NCBI GenBank assembly: GCA_002316675.1
Contig: DCDZ01000028.1
Location: 3,750 to 67,749 of the forward strand
Reading direction: 5' to 3'
DNA length: 64,000 nucleotides
Source of the DNA: Tyzzerella sp. UBA1042
GTDB lineage: Bacteria > Bacillota > Clostridia > Lachnospirales > Anaerotignaceae
A program made the translations under genes and the position numbers. Under the pieces are notes generated by a model. The model saw nothing but the letters and a program-made list of their open reading frames with translations. It had not been told where the DNA came from and ran no database searches. Below, piece by piece: positions 9,810-18,696 of the stretch; positions within the stretch are counted from its first letter, which is position 1, and every line of letters begins with the position of its first letter.

Positions 9810-10490
9810 ATGAATTATGTAACGGATGAAGAGATGAGCAGCTTTTTGCGCACCATACAGCCTATGTATGATGGCGCTTTGGGAGAAGTACAAAGAGAAG
9901 CAAATGCAGCAAATGTGCCCATTATACCCTTAGAAACAGCAAGACTGCTTAGTGTTTTGCTATCTATGAAAAAGCCTAAGCATATTTTGGAAATTGGAAC
10001 GGCGGTGGGCTTTTCCGCGGGCTTGATGAGCAGATATTTGCAGCCGGGGGGGACGGTAACCACCATTGACCGTTTTGAGGTGATGCTGCAGGAAGCCCGT
10101 CCGAATATCAAACGTATGGGTCTTGAGGACACAATTACGATTTTGGAAGGGGATGCGGCGGATATTCTGCCAACGCTGGCGGGCCCTTATGATGTGATAT
10201 TTTTGGATGCCGCCAAAGGGCAGTATCATAGCTTTTTGTCCCATTGCCTGCGGCTGATGCCCGTGGGGGGGCTTTTGATTGTGGATGATGTTTTGCAGGG
10301 AGGCACCATTGCTCAAACCCGCTATAGTGTGCCCAGAAGGCAGCGCACCATTCATAAGCGCTTGAGAGCCTTTTTGTGGGATATTACCCATCATGAAGGA
10401 CTGGAGACTTCCATCATTCCCATCGGGGATGGCATGGCGCTTTGCTATAAAACAAAGGAAACAGAAGGAGAAAAAAATCATGGGAAATAA
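9810..10490 (+). CDS. trmR: tRNA 5-hydroxyuridine methyltransferase (class I SAM O-methyltransferase)
   Basis: The 226-residue protein has the SAM-binding motif ILEIGTAVGFSAGLM, the acidic GTVTTIDRFE and the metal-binding DVIFLDAAKGQY of the O-methyltransferase 3 family. In Bacillus the homologue YrrM (TrmR) converts 5-hydroxyuridine to 5-methoxyuridine at tRNA position 34. The downstream U32 protein, which makes the hydroxyuridine in the known pathway, supports the same role here. Start ATG 9810 has AGGAGAGA upstream. The stop overlaps the next gene by 11 bases, indicating translational coupling. Confidence 0.82.
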   Translation: MNYVTDEEMSSFLRTIQPMYDGALGEVQREANAANVPIIPLETARLLSVLLSMKKPKHILEIGTAVGFSAGLMSRYLQPGGTVTTIDRFEVMLQEARPNIKRMGLEDTITILEGDAADILPTLAGPYDVIFLDAAKGQYHSFLSHCLRLMPVGGLLIVDDVLQGGTIAQTRYSVPRRQRTIHKRLRAFLWDITHHEGLETSIIPIGDGMALCYKTKETEGEKNHGK

Positions 10491-11724
10491 ACCTGAACTG
10501 TTGGCTCCGGCAGGAGATTTGGAAAAACTGAAAATCGCAGTTCTATATGGTGCCGATGCAGTCTATATCGGCGGCGAGGCTTATGGCCTGCGGGCAAAAG
10601 CAAAAAACTTTGATTTGGATACCATGGCCGAAGGCATTCGTTTTGCCCACGACCATGGAGCAAAGGTTTATATTACCGCAAATATATTTGCCCATAATGC
10701 GGATTTTGAAGGCATGGCGGAATACTTTCAAGCGGTGGAGAAAATCGGGGCAGATGCTCTGATTATTTCTGATTTGGGGGTGTTTTCTGTGGCGAAAAAG
10801 GCTGTCCCCACGATGGAAATACACGTTTCAACCCAAGCCAACAATACTAATTATATGAGTGCGGCCATGTGGTATCAGCTGGGGGCGAAGCGTATTGTTG
10901 TGGCAAGAGAGCTTTCCTTTCAAGAAGTAAAGGAGATGCGGGAAAAAATCCCCCGGGATATGGATATTGAGGCCTTTGTCCATGGGGCTATGTGCATTTC
11001 TTATTCCGGCAGGTGCCTGCTCAGCAATTATTTGAGCGGCAGAGATGCCAATAAGGGTGCTTGTTCCCATCCCTGCCGATGGAAGTACCATCTGGTTGAG
11101 GAAACAAGACCTGGTGAATATATGCCCATTGAGGAGAATGAAAGAGGAACCTATATTTATAACTCTAAGGATCTTTGTATGATTGAGCATATCCCAGATA
11201 TTATAGAAGCGGGTATTATGAGCCTCAAAATTGAGGGACGGATGAAAACGCCGTTTTATGTGGGCACAGTGGTAAAGGCCTATCGCAAGGCCATTGATGA
11301 TTATTTGGAATCCCCTGCACTTTACCAAGAAAACCTGCCCCACTATTTGGAAGAGGTCTCCAAGGCCAGTCATCGAGATTATACAGAAGGGTTTTATTAT
11401 GAAAAGCCCGATGGAAATCAGCAAATATATGATAAAAACACCTATATTCGGGGATTTGATTTTATTGGCGTGGTAAAAGAGGATTGGAATCCGGAAAACG
11501 GCATTGCCATCGTGGAGCAGCGCAATAAATTTTCCGTGGGAGATACCATAGAGGTTATGCCTGCAAAGGGAGAGTCCTTTACAATGACCGTTGCCAAAAT
11601 GTGGGACGAAGCCGGAGAGCCCGTGGAATCCGCCCCCCATCCTCAGCAAATTCTACAAATTTTGTTCGACAAACCTGTGAAGAAATTTGATATGTTGCGC
11701 AAAAATGTGTTGGATGCAAAATAA
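10480..11724 (+). CDS. trhP: U32 peptidase-family tRNA hydroxylation protein (TrhP/YrrN-O type)
   Basis: A 414-residue U32-family protein with the signature EAFVHGAMCISYSGRC, SNYLSGRDANKGAC and SHPCRW, which give the four Cys expected for an iron-sulfur cluster. Family members annotated as collagenases are now known, in Escherichia coli and Bacillus, to make 5-hydroxyuridine at tRNA position 34 using prephenate. Neighbouring trmR, which methylates that base, strongly favours this role over proteolysis. The start ATG 10480 has AGAAGGAG upstream and lies inside the 3' end of trmR. Bacillus has two such genes; only one is present here. Confidence 0.85.
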   Translation: MGNKPELLAPAGDLEKLKIAVLYGADAVYIGGEAYGLRAKAKNFDLDTMAEGIRFAHDHGAKVYITANIFAHNADFEGMAEYFQAVEKIGADALIISDLGVFSVAKKAVPTMEIHVSTQANNTNYMSAAMWYQLGAKRIVVARELSFQEVKEMREKIPRDMDIEAFVHGAMCISYSGRCLLSNYLSGRDANKGACSHPCRWKYHLVEETRPGEYMPIEENERGTYIYNSKDLCMIEHIPDIIEAGIMSLKIEGRMKTPFYVGTVVKAYRKAIDDYLESPALYQENLPHYLEEVSKASHRDYTEGFYYEKPDGNQQIYDKNTYIRGFDFIGVVKEDWNPENGIAIVEQRNKFSVGDTIEVMPAKGESFTMTVAKMWDEAGEPVESAPHPQQILQILFDKPVKKFDMLRKNVLDAK

Positions 11725-11796
11725 ATAACTTGATTTTTGTCAGAATTACAGCTATTCTATAAATAGAGAATCGAGAAAAGGGAAAAGGATAAGCAT

Positions 11797-12228
11797 ATGG
11801 AATTGACACAATGTATTAATTATTTATTGACCACGGCGCAGCACTCTGTTTTTCAGCATCTTAGTGCAAAATTGACAGAATACGATATTACACCGTCCCA
11901 ATACGGTGTATTAAGTTGCTTATGGCAAAGGGAATTTGCCACACCGAAGCAAATTTCTGAAATTCTTTGCTTGGAAACTTCAACGATTTCAGGAGTATTA
12001 GACCGTATGCAAAAAAAAGGCCTTATAGATCGAGTGATCAATAAGGAGGATCGGCGTGAAGTTCGTGTTGTTCCTACGGAAAAGGGCAAGGCTCTGGAAG
12101 TGCCGATTACGAAAATTATTGATGATGTGAACGATGAGGTTTTGAAATGTTTTTCCGGAGATGAGATTGCAGTGTTAAAAAATAATTTGCGCATTATTGC
12201 GGATGGAAGTCATTTTGCAGAAGGGTAA
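11797..12228 (+). CDS. MarR-family transcriptional regulator
   Basis: A 143-residue winged-helix protein. The DNA-binding part is LTEYDITPSQYGVLSCL...TPKQISEILCLETSTISGVLDRMQKKGLI with the wing RVINKEDRREVRVVPTEKG. MarR proteins are dimeric repressors released by small ligands, and the ligand here is unknown. ATG 11797 has AAAGGA upstream. It lies 72 bases after trhP and may be read from that operon or its own promoter; a terminator follows at once. Confidence 0.88.
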   Translation: MELTQCINYLLTTAQHSVFQHLSAKLTEYDITPSQYGVLSCLWQREFATPKQISEILCLETSTISGVLDRMQKKGLIDRVINKEDRREVRVVPTEKGKALEVPITKIIDDVNDEVLKCFSGDEIAVLKNNLRIIADGSHFAEG

Positions 12229-12237
12229 GTAGGAAAG

Positions 12238-12262
12238 GTAGGTCATTTGGCCTGCTTTTTTT
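12238..12262 (+). terminator. Rho-independent terminator after the MarR gene
   Basis: GTAGGTC (12238-12244) pairs with GGCCTGC (12249-12255) with two G-U pairs, loop ATTT, then a run of seven T. Confidence 0.75.
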
Positions 12263-12301
12263 ATGTTTGGTTGCAAGTGCAGCTTGAATGCTGTTATGTA
12301 T

Positions 12302-12407
12302 CAGGGCAAAGCCCTGTTAATCCTTTAAAGCGTTGTTGAGCTTTTTTAAAGCTTTTTTTTCTATGCGTGATACGTACTCTCCTGAGAGAGAAGGGGTAAA
12401 TGTATCA
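12302..12407 (+). other. Cluster of hairpins in the 375-base gap before the pilus operon
   Basis: Three stem-loops follow each other: CAGGGC/GCCCTG with loop AAA (12302-12316); AGCTTT/AAAGCT followed by eight T (12339-12360), which resembles a terminator; and TGATAC/GTATCA (12368-12373 with 12402-12407) enclosing CTCTC/GAGAG. They lie upstream of the predicted pilus promoter, so they may be a second transcript end, a small RNA or a leader. I compared it with the c-di-GMP riboswitch classes and did not find their conserved cores. Confidence 0.4.
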
Positions 12408-12496
12408 GCCTTACTTATTTTGCTGGCAAAATATGTGAAAGGAATGAATTTTTTGTAAAATTTTGATAAATCCTGTGCAATTGTATGCTTTTCTTA

Positions 12497-12525
12497 TTGT
12501 TTTATGTAATTAAGTTTGTTACAAT
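12497..12525 (+). promoter_or_regulatory. Predicted promoter of the type IV pilus operon
   Basis: TTGTTT (12497-12502), 17 bp, TACAAT (12520-12525), about 79 bases before the first prepilin start. Moderate match to sigma-A. Confidence 0.45.
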
Positions 12526-12603
12526 ATTTAAGATGAAAATGTAATCTGCGGTTCGGACAACATAGAGCTTATAAGTGTGTATTAGAAAAAGAGAGTGAAT
12601 GTG

Positions 12604-15600
12604 ATGAGAGAAAAAATATCATTAAAAAATCACAAGGGATATACATTGGTTGAAGTGCTGATTGCAGTGGCGATTATCATTATTATTAGTATCATTGCCA
12701 TACCCGCAGTAGGCAGTTTGAAAAAAAGTCTGACATTAACGAAATATGATGATACTGCACGGCAGATTTATCTGGTTTCTCAAAATAAGCTTACAACAAT
12801 GAAATCCACAGGAACGTTGGGTGTTTTTTTAGATGCAGTAGAAAAAGACTATGCAGCCCAGAAGCTTACGCAAGAGCCACAGGATTATAACGATGAAAAA
12901 ACGGATTGGAAAGATCTATACTATTTTACCGATTCCGATACTGTTTTTGTAAATTATATCATGGGTACCAGTTCTGTTTTAACGGCTTCCATGGAAAACG
13001 AAGGGCATTTTTTGGTTGAGTTGAACCCGAAAACAGGAGATGTTTACGGTGTCTTTTATGCGGAGAAAGCGTTTACATATGATGACATACAAGAACTTTT
13101 TTCCAGAGCGAAAAAAGCCCGCAAAACAAAAATGCTTGGCTATTATGGAGGTATTTCGGAATTTTCCGCAGGGGAGGAACTGCCGACAGAGTTTACACCC
13201 ACGGCAGGTATTGTGAATAAAGAGGATTTATATCTCAATATTGAATTAACGGGTATGCGACCGTTTATTAAAACACAAAATAAGCTTTTGGTATCCGTGA
13301 CCGTAACGGACGAAAGCTATGATGCTGCAAAGCCCACAGAACATACCTTTACCAAAGAATTAAAAGGCGGAACAGATTTTACAATTCAAAAGGCAAATTG
13401 CCAAATTCCGGTGCTTTTGGATAGTATCGAAGGCGGCAAGAACAGTTTTAGCAACATTACCGAGGGTAAGTTGACAGCAGGGGATAATATTCATATAACG
13501 GTATCTGTCACCTATGATGATGGAGAGGATATTCATATTACCGGCAATACCATTGCCTCCACAAATAGTCTTTTTGCGAAAAAAGAGGTGGAAGGCGATT
13601 TAGAGGTGCAGTATGTACGTCATTTGAGGAATTTGGATGAGTCTGTTTATGAAGTAAATAAAAGTGAGGAAAGTAAGCCGATTACTGTTACCCAGACAAA
13701 ACCCATTGATTATGATTATACCCAATGGGAAGATGACGCAAGAATTCCCGGAAATACAGGTGACAATCCTTATTCCGCTGACTTTGCACCTCTGAAAAAC
13801 CTAAAATTATTTGACGGCATGACGTTTGATGGAAATAACAATGAAATTTTGAACTTTAAGATATCCGGAGGCCATTATACCGGTTTATTTTCTAAATTAA
13901 TAAATTCCCATATGAAAAACATGAAATTAGTCAATTTCAGTGTTACAGGGAATTCTTATGTTGGTGCGTTGACCGGTCAGATCACAGGGGGAAGCATTAC
14001 GAACTGCGGCGTATACCTAACAACGAGAAATGAATTTAATCAGCCGCTTCCGGATATGCCCGAGCGGGTTCAGCGTTATCAAGTAAAAGGGTCTCCTGAA
14101 GATTCTAGTTATGTAGGCGGCATGGTGGGGCAAGCAACCCAGCGTACTGTTACCAAAGATTCCTTTGCTGCAATAAATGTTTCCGGTACAGCTTCTTTTA
14201 TAGGAGGTTTTTGCGGACGATATGATAATGGTTCTATTACAAATTCTTATTCCTCAGGCGACGTTACCGGAGGACTTTGGTATACAGGCGGCTTTCTGGG
14301 AGAACTGAATAATTCTTCCATCAGCCAATGCTATTCTACCTCCGATGTAGTTTATGTGCTTGGTTCTGCAGGAGGGTTCGTTGGTCGTGCAGTTAACGGA
14401 AGTATTTCTGATTCCAATTCCTATGGCCTTGTGAAAAAAAAGGATGGCACTTCGGTTGTCGGGACCTCCGGAGGATTTGTAGGTGTTACGACCTCGACGA
14501 TTCGTAATTGCAACTTTCTGAGGCAGCCGAACTACAATGCTGCTTATGAAATAAGCCCTGCAGGTGTGAAGGGGCAAGGATTTTCTGGTTTAAAACCAGA
14601 AAAAGGTAATTCACCAAGTGATTGCTATCCTTATAAGGATGAATTGGTAGGCAACAGTATTCCTTTTAAAATGCTGGCGAGAGAGGGCGGGGCAATCATA
14701 CCCCATTATGGTGATTGGCCGGGAGAGATGAAGCTGCAGACCTCTTTGGTATATTATGAAAAATATGCCACTGCCGATCAGGATGGGAATTATTACGGCT
14801 ATTATGCCGAAACAAGCTTAACTGATGATGGGAGCGCATATGATTCAGGGAAAATCAATGGCTGGAGGCTAAATACTTTACGGCAGGAGCCTTGTGTTGA
14901 GGATGGGTATGCATTGATGACGATTTACGAACTAGGCGGTTTCCAATATGAGTTAAATGGGGATTTACCTAATCCAAAGAGAAATTCGGTGAAAGTTACA
15001 GATTCAGCAACGCCCACAGCCGAAGAAGCAACAAAAATTATGAATAGGGTTTCTTTGGTGTTCACCAATATTGAAGAAAGCAATATAAAGTATACCATTT
15101 CCAATGCAAGGGTTTATCGTCTGCCGTTTGCTTTGCAGATGACAGATAGAAATACTGCGGCAAGGTTTTATGACCGGTTGGAAATCAGCTATGAAGGCAA
15201 GGGCAAAAAGACAGAAGAGTATACATTCTTCTATTGCCCTGACTTTGCAAAGAACGCCATCAATCCGGATATTAGTAGTACTGCGGCGGACACACCGCTG
15301 AATCCAACAGGGGATAAAAACCCGATTTCGGTTAGAAGCCCTCGTCATATAAATGCTTTGGCGCGTGCGGCTTATTATTGGAACACCACAAAATGGACAG
15401 AGAGCACCGATATAAGGTATCATTTTGTGCAGGAAAATGACATTGATTTTGAACTTTATACGAAAGAATACTGCGGAAAAAGCTATAATTTAATGGATGC
15501 TTCCAGCAAAAACACCTATAGAAACAGACCCATTGGCCGCCCTAATTCTCAGGCTTTTACGGATCCCAATGGGGATACCTATACACCCAGTAATTTTAGA

Positions 15601-16626
15601 AATCGTTATAATGGTCAAGGGTATAAGATTATAGACTATAGATGTATTACCACAAAGGCAGATAGTTATCAGTTTACAGGGCTGTTTGGAGAAGTTCAGC
15701 AGGCAACCCTAAAAAACATTGTGATGATTGCCTCTGATCCCGAGAATGAGAGTGGATACGTTATTTCCCAATATAATGATGATAAGCATCCCGGCGTGGG
15801 AGCCTTAGTTGGTTTGGTTTATGTGGATATAGGAGGGAAGGATTACGAGGACGGAACCCCCGCAACGGTGTCCAATTGTTCCGTGTCTGGCTACGTGGTG
15901 AGGTACGAGCCAGCTGGCGATGCAAACCATCCCAGTGCAGTGGGTGGTTTAGCAGGCTATAACTTCGGGAAAATTGAAAACAGCAGCGCAGTGAATAAGC
16001 TGGTAACTGCATCTGAAAAAGCTGGCAGACAGAACCGATATATTGGCGGTTTGGTTGGTTCTATGAATGGTCAGGGAAGTATCACAAATTGTTATGCAGG
16101 TGGTCTGGTTACAGTTGCAGATACTGGAAGACGGTCAACAAAAACAAACTTGGCAGGTATTTGTGCAGGTTTTGAAAATATCTATGGTGCATTTGATAGC
16201 AGTAGCGATAAAAGAAAAATGCTTATTAAAAACGTCTATTCCTATTGTAACCTGGAAAAAAATGAAAGAAATATGAGGACGTATGCTGTAGTAAATACCG
16301 AGGATAAGATAACTTTGTTCAGTAGAAGTGGCTATTATCTCTCCTCCAATGTGGAGAATATCACATCCTTAGAGGATAGAACTATCTCTCGAGGAATGAG
16401 CTTTGATGAATTGCGTGGGCTATCCTTCCAGGCCAGCGGCACTGCTGCGGCCTCAGGACGTGCCTCCGCAGACAATACCCATCCTTGGTCCAAGGATTTG
16501 GAATCCATTGCCTATTCTTACCCTGCAGTGGTAGTTGACCCAAGAAAGAACAATACCACCTATGTTCATTATGGCGATTGGTCTTTGGCTAGGGATAGTG
16601 CTAGGGAGGAAAGGTTGGTACAGTGA
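12604..16626 (+). CDS. Giant prepilin-type protein with GLUG-like repeats (candidate pilus-tip adhesin)
   Basis: About 1340 residues. The N-terminus is a type IV prepilin leader: HKG|YTLVEVLIAVAII, with the cleavage Gly, following aromatic residue and Glu at +5. After the pilin helix comes a long extracellular part. Two stretches of GLUG-like repeats (roughly residues 440-660 and 1080-1230) have units such as YVGGMVGQ, FIGGFCGRYDNGSITNSYSSG and YIGGLVGSMNGQGSITNCYAGG, as seen in bacterial surface adhesins that form beta-helices. The signal leader makes it a substrate of the prepilin peptidase at 23394. ATG 12604 has GAGAG at 8 bases; GTG 12595 and 12601 are alternatives. The frame ends at 16624-16626, but coding sequence of the same type continues in other frames, so the natural protein is probably longer. 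Confidence 0.8.
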   Translation: MREKISLKNHKGYTLVEVLIAVAIIIIISIIAIPAVGSLKKSLTLTKYDDTARQIYLVSQNKLTTMKSTGTLGVFLDAVEKDYAAQKLTQEPQDYNDEKTDWKDLYYFTDSDTVFVNYIMGTSSVLTASMENEGHFLVELNPKTGDVYGVFYAEKAFTYDDIQELFSRAKKARKTKMLGYYGGISEFSAGEELPTEFTPTAGIVNKEDLYLNIELTGMRPFIKTQNKLLVSVTVTDESYDAAKPTEHTFTKELKGGTDFTIQKANCQIPVLLDSIEGGKNSFSNITEGKLTAGDNIHITVSVTYDDGEDIHITGNTIASTNSLFAKKEVEGDLEVQYVRHLRNLDESVYEVNKSEESKPITVTQTKPIDYDYTQWEDDARIPGNTGDNPYSADFAPLKNLKLFDGMTFDGNNNEILNFKISGGHYTGLFSKLINSHMKNMKLVNFSVTGNSYVGALTGQITGGSITNCGVYLTTRNEFNQPLPDMPERVQRYQVKGSPEDSSYVGGMVGQATQRTVTKDSFAAINVSGTASFIGGFCGRYDNGSITNSYSSGDVTGGLWYTGGFLGELNNSSISQCYSTSDVVYVLGSAGGFVGRAVNGSISDSNSYGLVKKKDGTSVVGTSGGFVGVTTSTIRNCNFLRQPNYNAAYEISPAGVKGQGFSGLKPEKGNSPSDCYPYKDELVGNSIPFKMLAREGGAIIPHYGDWPGEMKLQTSLVYYEKYATADQDGNYYGYYAETSLTDDGSAYDSGKINGWRLNTLRQEPCVEDGYALMTIYELGGFQYELNGDLPNPKRNSVKVTDSATPTAEEATKIMNRVSLVFTNIEESNIKYTISNARVYRLPFALQMTDRNTAARFYDRLEISYEGKGKKTEEYTFFYCPDFAKNAINPDISSTAADTPLNPTGDKNPISVRSPRHINALARAAYYWNTTKWTESTDIRYHFVQENDIDFELYTKEYCGKSYNLMDASSKNTYRNRPIGRPNSQAFTDPNGDTYTPSNFRNRYNGQGYKIIDYRCITTKADSYQFTGLFGEVQQATLKNIVMIASDPENESGYVISQYNDDKHPGVGALVGLVYVDIGGKDYEDGTPATVSNCSVSGYVVRYEPAGDANHPSAVGGLAGYNFGKIENSSAVNKLVTASEKAGRQNRYIGGLVGSMNGQGSITNCYAGGLVTVADTGRRSTKTNLAGICAGFENIYGAFDSSSDKRKMLIKNVYSYCNLEKNERNMRTYAVVNTEDKITLFSRSGYYLSSNVENITSLEDRTISRGMSFDELRGLSFQASGTAAASGRASADNTHPWSKDLESIAYSYPAVVVDPRKNNTTYVHYGDWSLARDSAREERLVQ

Positions 16627-17037
16627 GACTGTATGAGCAAGAGCGATGGAATAATTGGAATTATTATGGAAACGGTGTCCTGTTTGACATTGGGAATACA
16701 AGCATTACAGAACTTGAAGCTCGGGGTAATCCGGTAGGAGAATATTCCTACTATGAGTATTATGGATATGGCATTGTGTTTGACAGCGCCTTTGCAGAGT
16801 ATTTATCTGATTGGGAAGCGGAATCTGTGTAGTCATTTGAATACACATCTGGATGGAAAAAAAGAGACTGTACGGAGGCCAGTGTCGTTATCAAATTTAA
16901 CATCATATACGTTGTCAAATAAAAATGCAAATGGTATAATTGTCAAAGCTTTTAGGGTTGACAGTGGATATTTAGAAAGCGTTACTGCGCGCAATCAAGA
17001 AGATGGTTCAGAGTATAAGTTTGTATGTTGTATATAG
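16623..17037 (+). pseudogene. Frameshifted C-terminal part of the GLUG prepilin
   Basis: After the stop of the large prepilin, coding potential continues in the -1 frame from about 16605 to 16832 (RLYEQERWNNWNYYGNG, YYEYYGYGIVFDSAF). It then returns to the original frame to 17037 (HLDGKKETVRRPVSL, IVKAFRVDSGYLESV). The first piece follows HYGDW as an internal copy of the same unit does near residue 705 (HYGDWPGEMKLQ...VYYEKY). This indicates one ancestral reading frame broken by two opposite frameshifts. Either the gene lost its last ~135 codons, or the assembly has two indels, or translation shifts frame. No separate ribosome site supports an independent gene. Confidence 0.6.
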
Positions 17038-17084
17038 CAACAATACGTTCACCTTCCAGTCTTAAAGAAACAGAGGTGCCTTTT

Positions 17085-17852
17085 ATGAAAAATATAAACA
17101 AAAAACTTAAAAGTGAAAAAGGTGCCTCTATCCTTCTTGCCCTCATGCTTTTTCTTGTCTGCTTTATGGTGGCCTCCGTTATTTTAAGCTCTGCCACAGC
17201 AAATGCAGATAAGCTTCACCAGCGGGAGGATAACCAAAGGGAGTATCTGTCTGTCAGTTCGGCTGCAACCCTTCTGCGGGATGTTTTGGGTGGAATAGAA
17301 TATACCGGTTGGGAAAACAATAAGGTGTTTTATTATCAAGATGAGTCGGCAATAAATTTGGGAACGCAAGAGGATATACCGGAAAAATGTGAGGCCATGG
17401 TGTATACTGAGGAGAAAGAAGCCAGAATGAGGGCAGAGCTGGAAAGAGCAATTTATCAAGCATTTTCCTCTCATACGAAATGGTATACGAAAGTACCCGT
17501 TGCTGATGTATTGACAAAGGAGTTCGTAATATCCGGAGAGGGTATGGAGGAGATTAAGGTTGTATTGTCTTTAGATACAAAAACCTATTATGTGACCTGC
17601 GAGCTCACGCAAAACGATAGTTCGGGAACGAACAATGCAATGACAGTGCTATTTAAGGCGGCGGTTCACAAGGATGACTCTCCCCAAAGCCGTGAATATA
17701 CGGATGAAAATTTTACATATTGGGAAGCAGTTCCTAATGCTGATGGGGAAGGCACCCACTGGGAAAGCAGGCTGTATAGAATTGTGGAATATAAAATTGT
17801 GACTAAAATCAGCTATGATGCAGGAACCATCACAAAGGGGGTATACCCTTGA
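17085..17852 (+). CDS. PilX-like minor pilus assembly protein
   Basis: A 255-residue protein with a hydrophobic N-terminal segment preceded by a short basic stretch: KLKSEKGASILLALMLFLVCFMVAS, a pattern found in PilX/PulK-type minor pilins. The rest is soluble and predicted extracellular. ATG 17085 has GAGGTG at 6 bases; this start gives the expected short leader. Its last four bases overlap the TTG start of the next pilin. It probably joins a minor-pilin tip complex with the flanking proteins; exact homology is not certain. Confidence 0.65.
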   Translation: MKNINKKLKSEKGASILLALMLFLVCFMVASVILSSATANADKLHQREDNQREYLSVSSAATLLRDVLGGIEYTGWENNKVFYYQDESAINLGTQEDIPEKCEAMVYTEEKEARMRAELERAIYQAFSSHTKWYTKVPVADVLTKEFVISGEGMEEIKVVLSLDTKTYYVTCELTQNDSSGTNNAMTVLFKAAVHKDDSPQSREYTDENFTYWEAVPNADGEGTHWESRLYRIVEYKIVTKISYDAGTITKGVYP

Positions 17853-18160
17853 AATTAGAAAAAAAACGTAGAAGCATAAAAGGAGAAACACTGCTGGAAA
17901 CCTTGGTCGCCATTCTTATTCTTACTATTTCCGCCATGATGCTGGCAGAGATGACGGCTTCTTCAGTGAGAATTAACCGCACTGTAGAGAAGATAGACAA
18001 AGAATACCGGGAAAATGTGTCTGCAGCTGAAAAAAGGAAATTCTATAAAAATGAAACGGTTACAATCAAAACAACTGATAAAGAATATACCTATAAGGTT
18101 GAATATTATGGAAAAGCAGATGGGCTAACCTCCTATAAAGCGGAGGAAGGGGAGATATGA
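17849..18160 (+). CDS. Minor type IV prepilin (short)
   Basis: A 103-residue prepilin with leader KG|ETLLETLVAILILTISAMM, followed by a charged soluble domain. The residue after the cleavage Gly is Glu rather than the usual Phe or Tyr, and a second Glu takes position +5. A TTG start at 17849 overlaps the previous stop (TTGA) and is preceded by GGGGG. Likely a minor pilin like GspI/PilV. Confidence 0.7.
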   Translation: MKLEKKRRSIKGETLLETLVAILILTISAMMLAEMTASSVRINRTVEKIDKEYRENVSAAEKRKFYKNETVTIKTTDKEYTYKVEYYGKADGLTSYKAEEGEI

Positions 18161-18161
18161 A

Positions 18162-18659
18162 ATGAAGGTGCTTCAAAAAATTGCAAATTGCAAGGGGTTC
18201 TCTTTGTTAGAATCTATGGCGGCATTACTCATTATCTCCATTCTAACCGTGGGAATTACCACCGGGGTAAACGCCGCATCTAAAATTTATCAACAATCCC
18301 TTTTTGTTTCCGAGGGAGACATATTGGCGGCTACGGTGGATACGGCACTATCCGATGTTCTGCGCTTTTCCTCAGAAATTAGTGAGGAAGATGGTGTGGT
18401 CAGCTTTACCAACGCAAACTACAGCGTAAAAAAGGGCCATTTGCTGTCGGAAAGCGGTTGGCTGTATTTAAATTTGCGGGGAGAGGAGGATGCACCTTTG
18501 GTTTTATTGCTGAATAATGGGGTTTATTCTTCTATGGAAATTAATTCTTTTCAACTAAGCTATGCGGAAGGTGTTTTTTCCGGCAGCTATGAAATAAAAA
18601 GCAAGAAGGATGATACGCTGGTAAAAAAGTACGCTTTTCATTTCCGCACGCTAAGCTGA
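18162..18659 (+). CDS. Minor type IV prepilin
   Basis: A 165-residue prepilin with leader CKG|FSLLESMAALLIISILTVG, typical Phe at +1 and Glu at +5, then a soluble domain of about 125 residues. ATG 18162 is 1 base after the previous stop, with a GGAAGGGGAG ribosome site inside the upstream gene. Resembles GspJ/PilW-type minor pilins by position and size; no closer assignment is possible. Confidence 0.75.
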   Translation: MKVLQKIANCKGFSLLESMAALLIISILTVGITTGVNAASKIYQQSLFVSEGDILAATVDTALSDVLRFSSEISEEDGVVSFTNANYSVKKGHLLSESGWLYLNLRGEEDAPLVLLLNNGVYSSMEINSFQLSYAEGVFSGSYEIKSKKDDTLVKKYAFHFRTLS

Positions 18660-18696
18660 TTCCGGTCAATGCGCTGACAAGGAGGCGAAAGAGAAA

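Noticed and set aside
10828..11649. Long minus-strand frame opposite the U32 gene
   Set aside because: Shadow of a strongly conserved coding region; no ribosome site or family motif.
12290..12410. Possible c-di-GMP riboswitch before the pilus operon
   Set aside because: GGGCAAAGCCC looked suggestive, but it is a plain hairpin and the conserved two-helix core of class I or the class II pseudoknot could not be traced.
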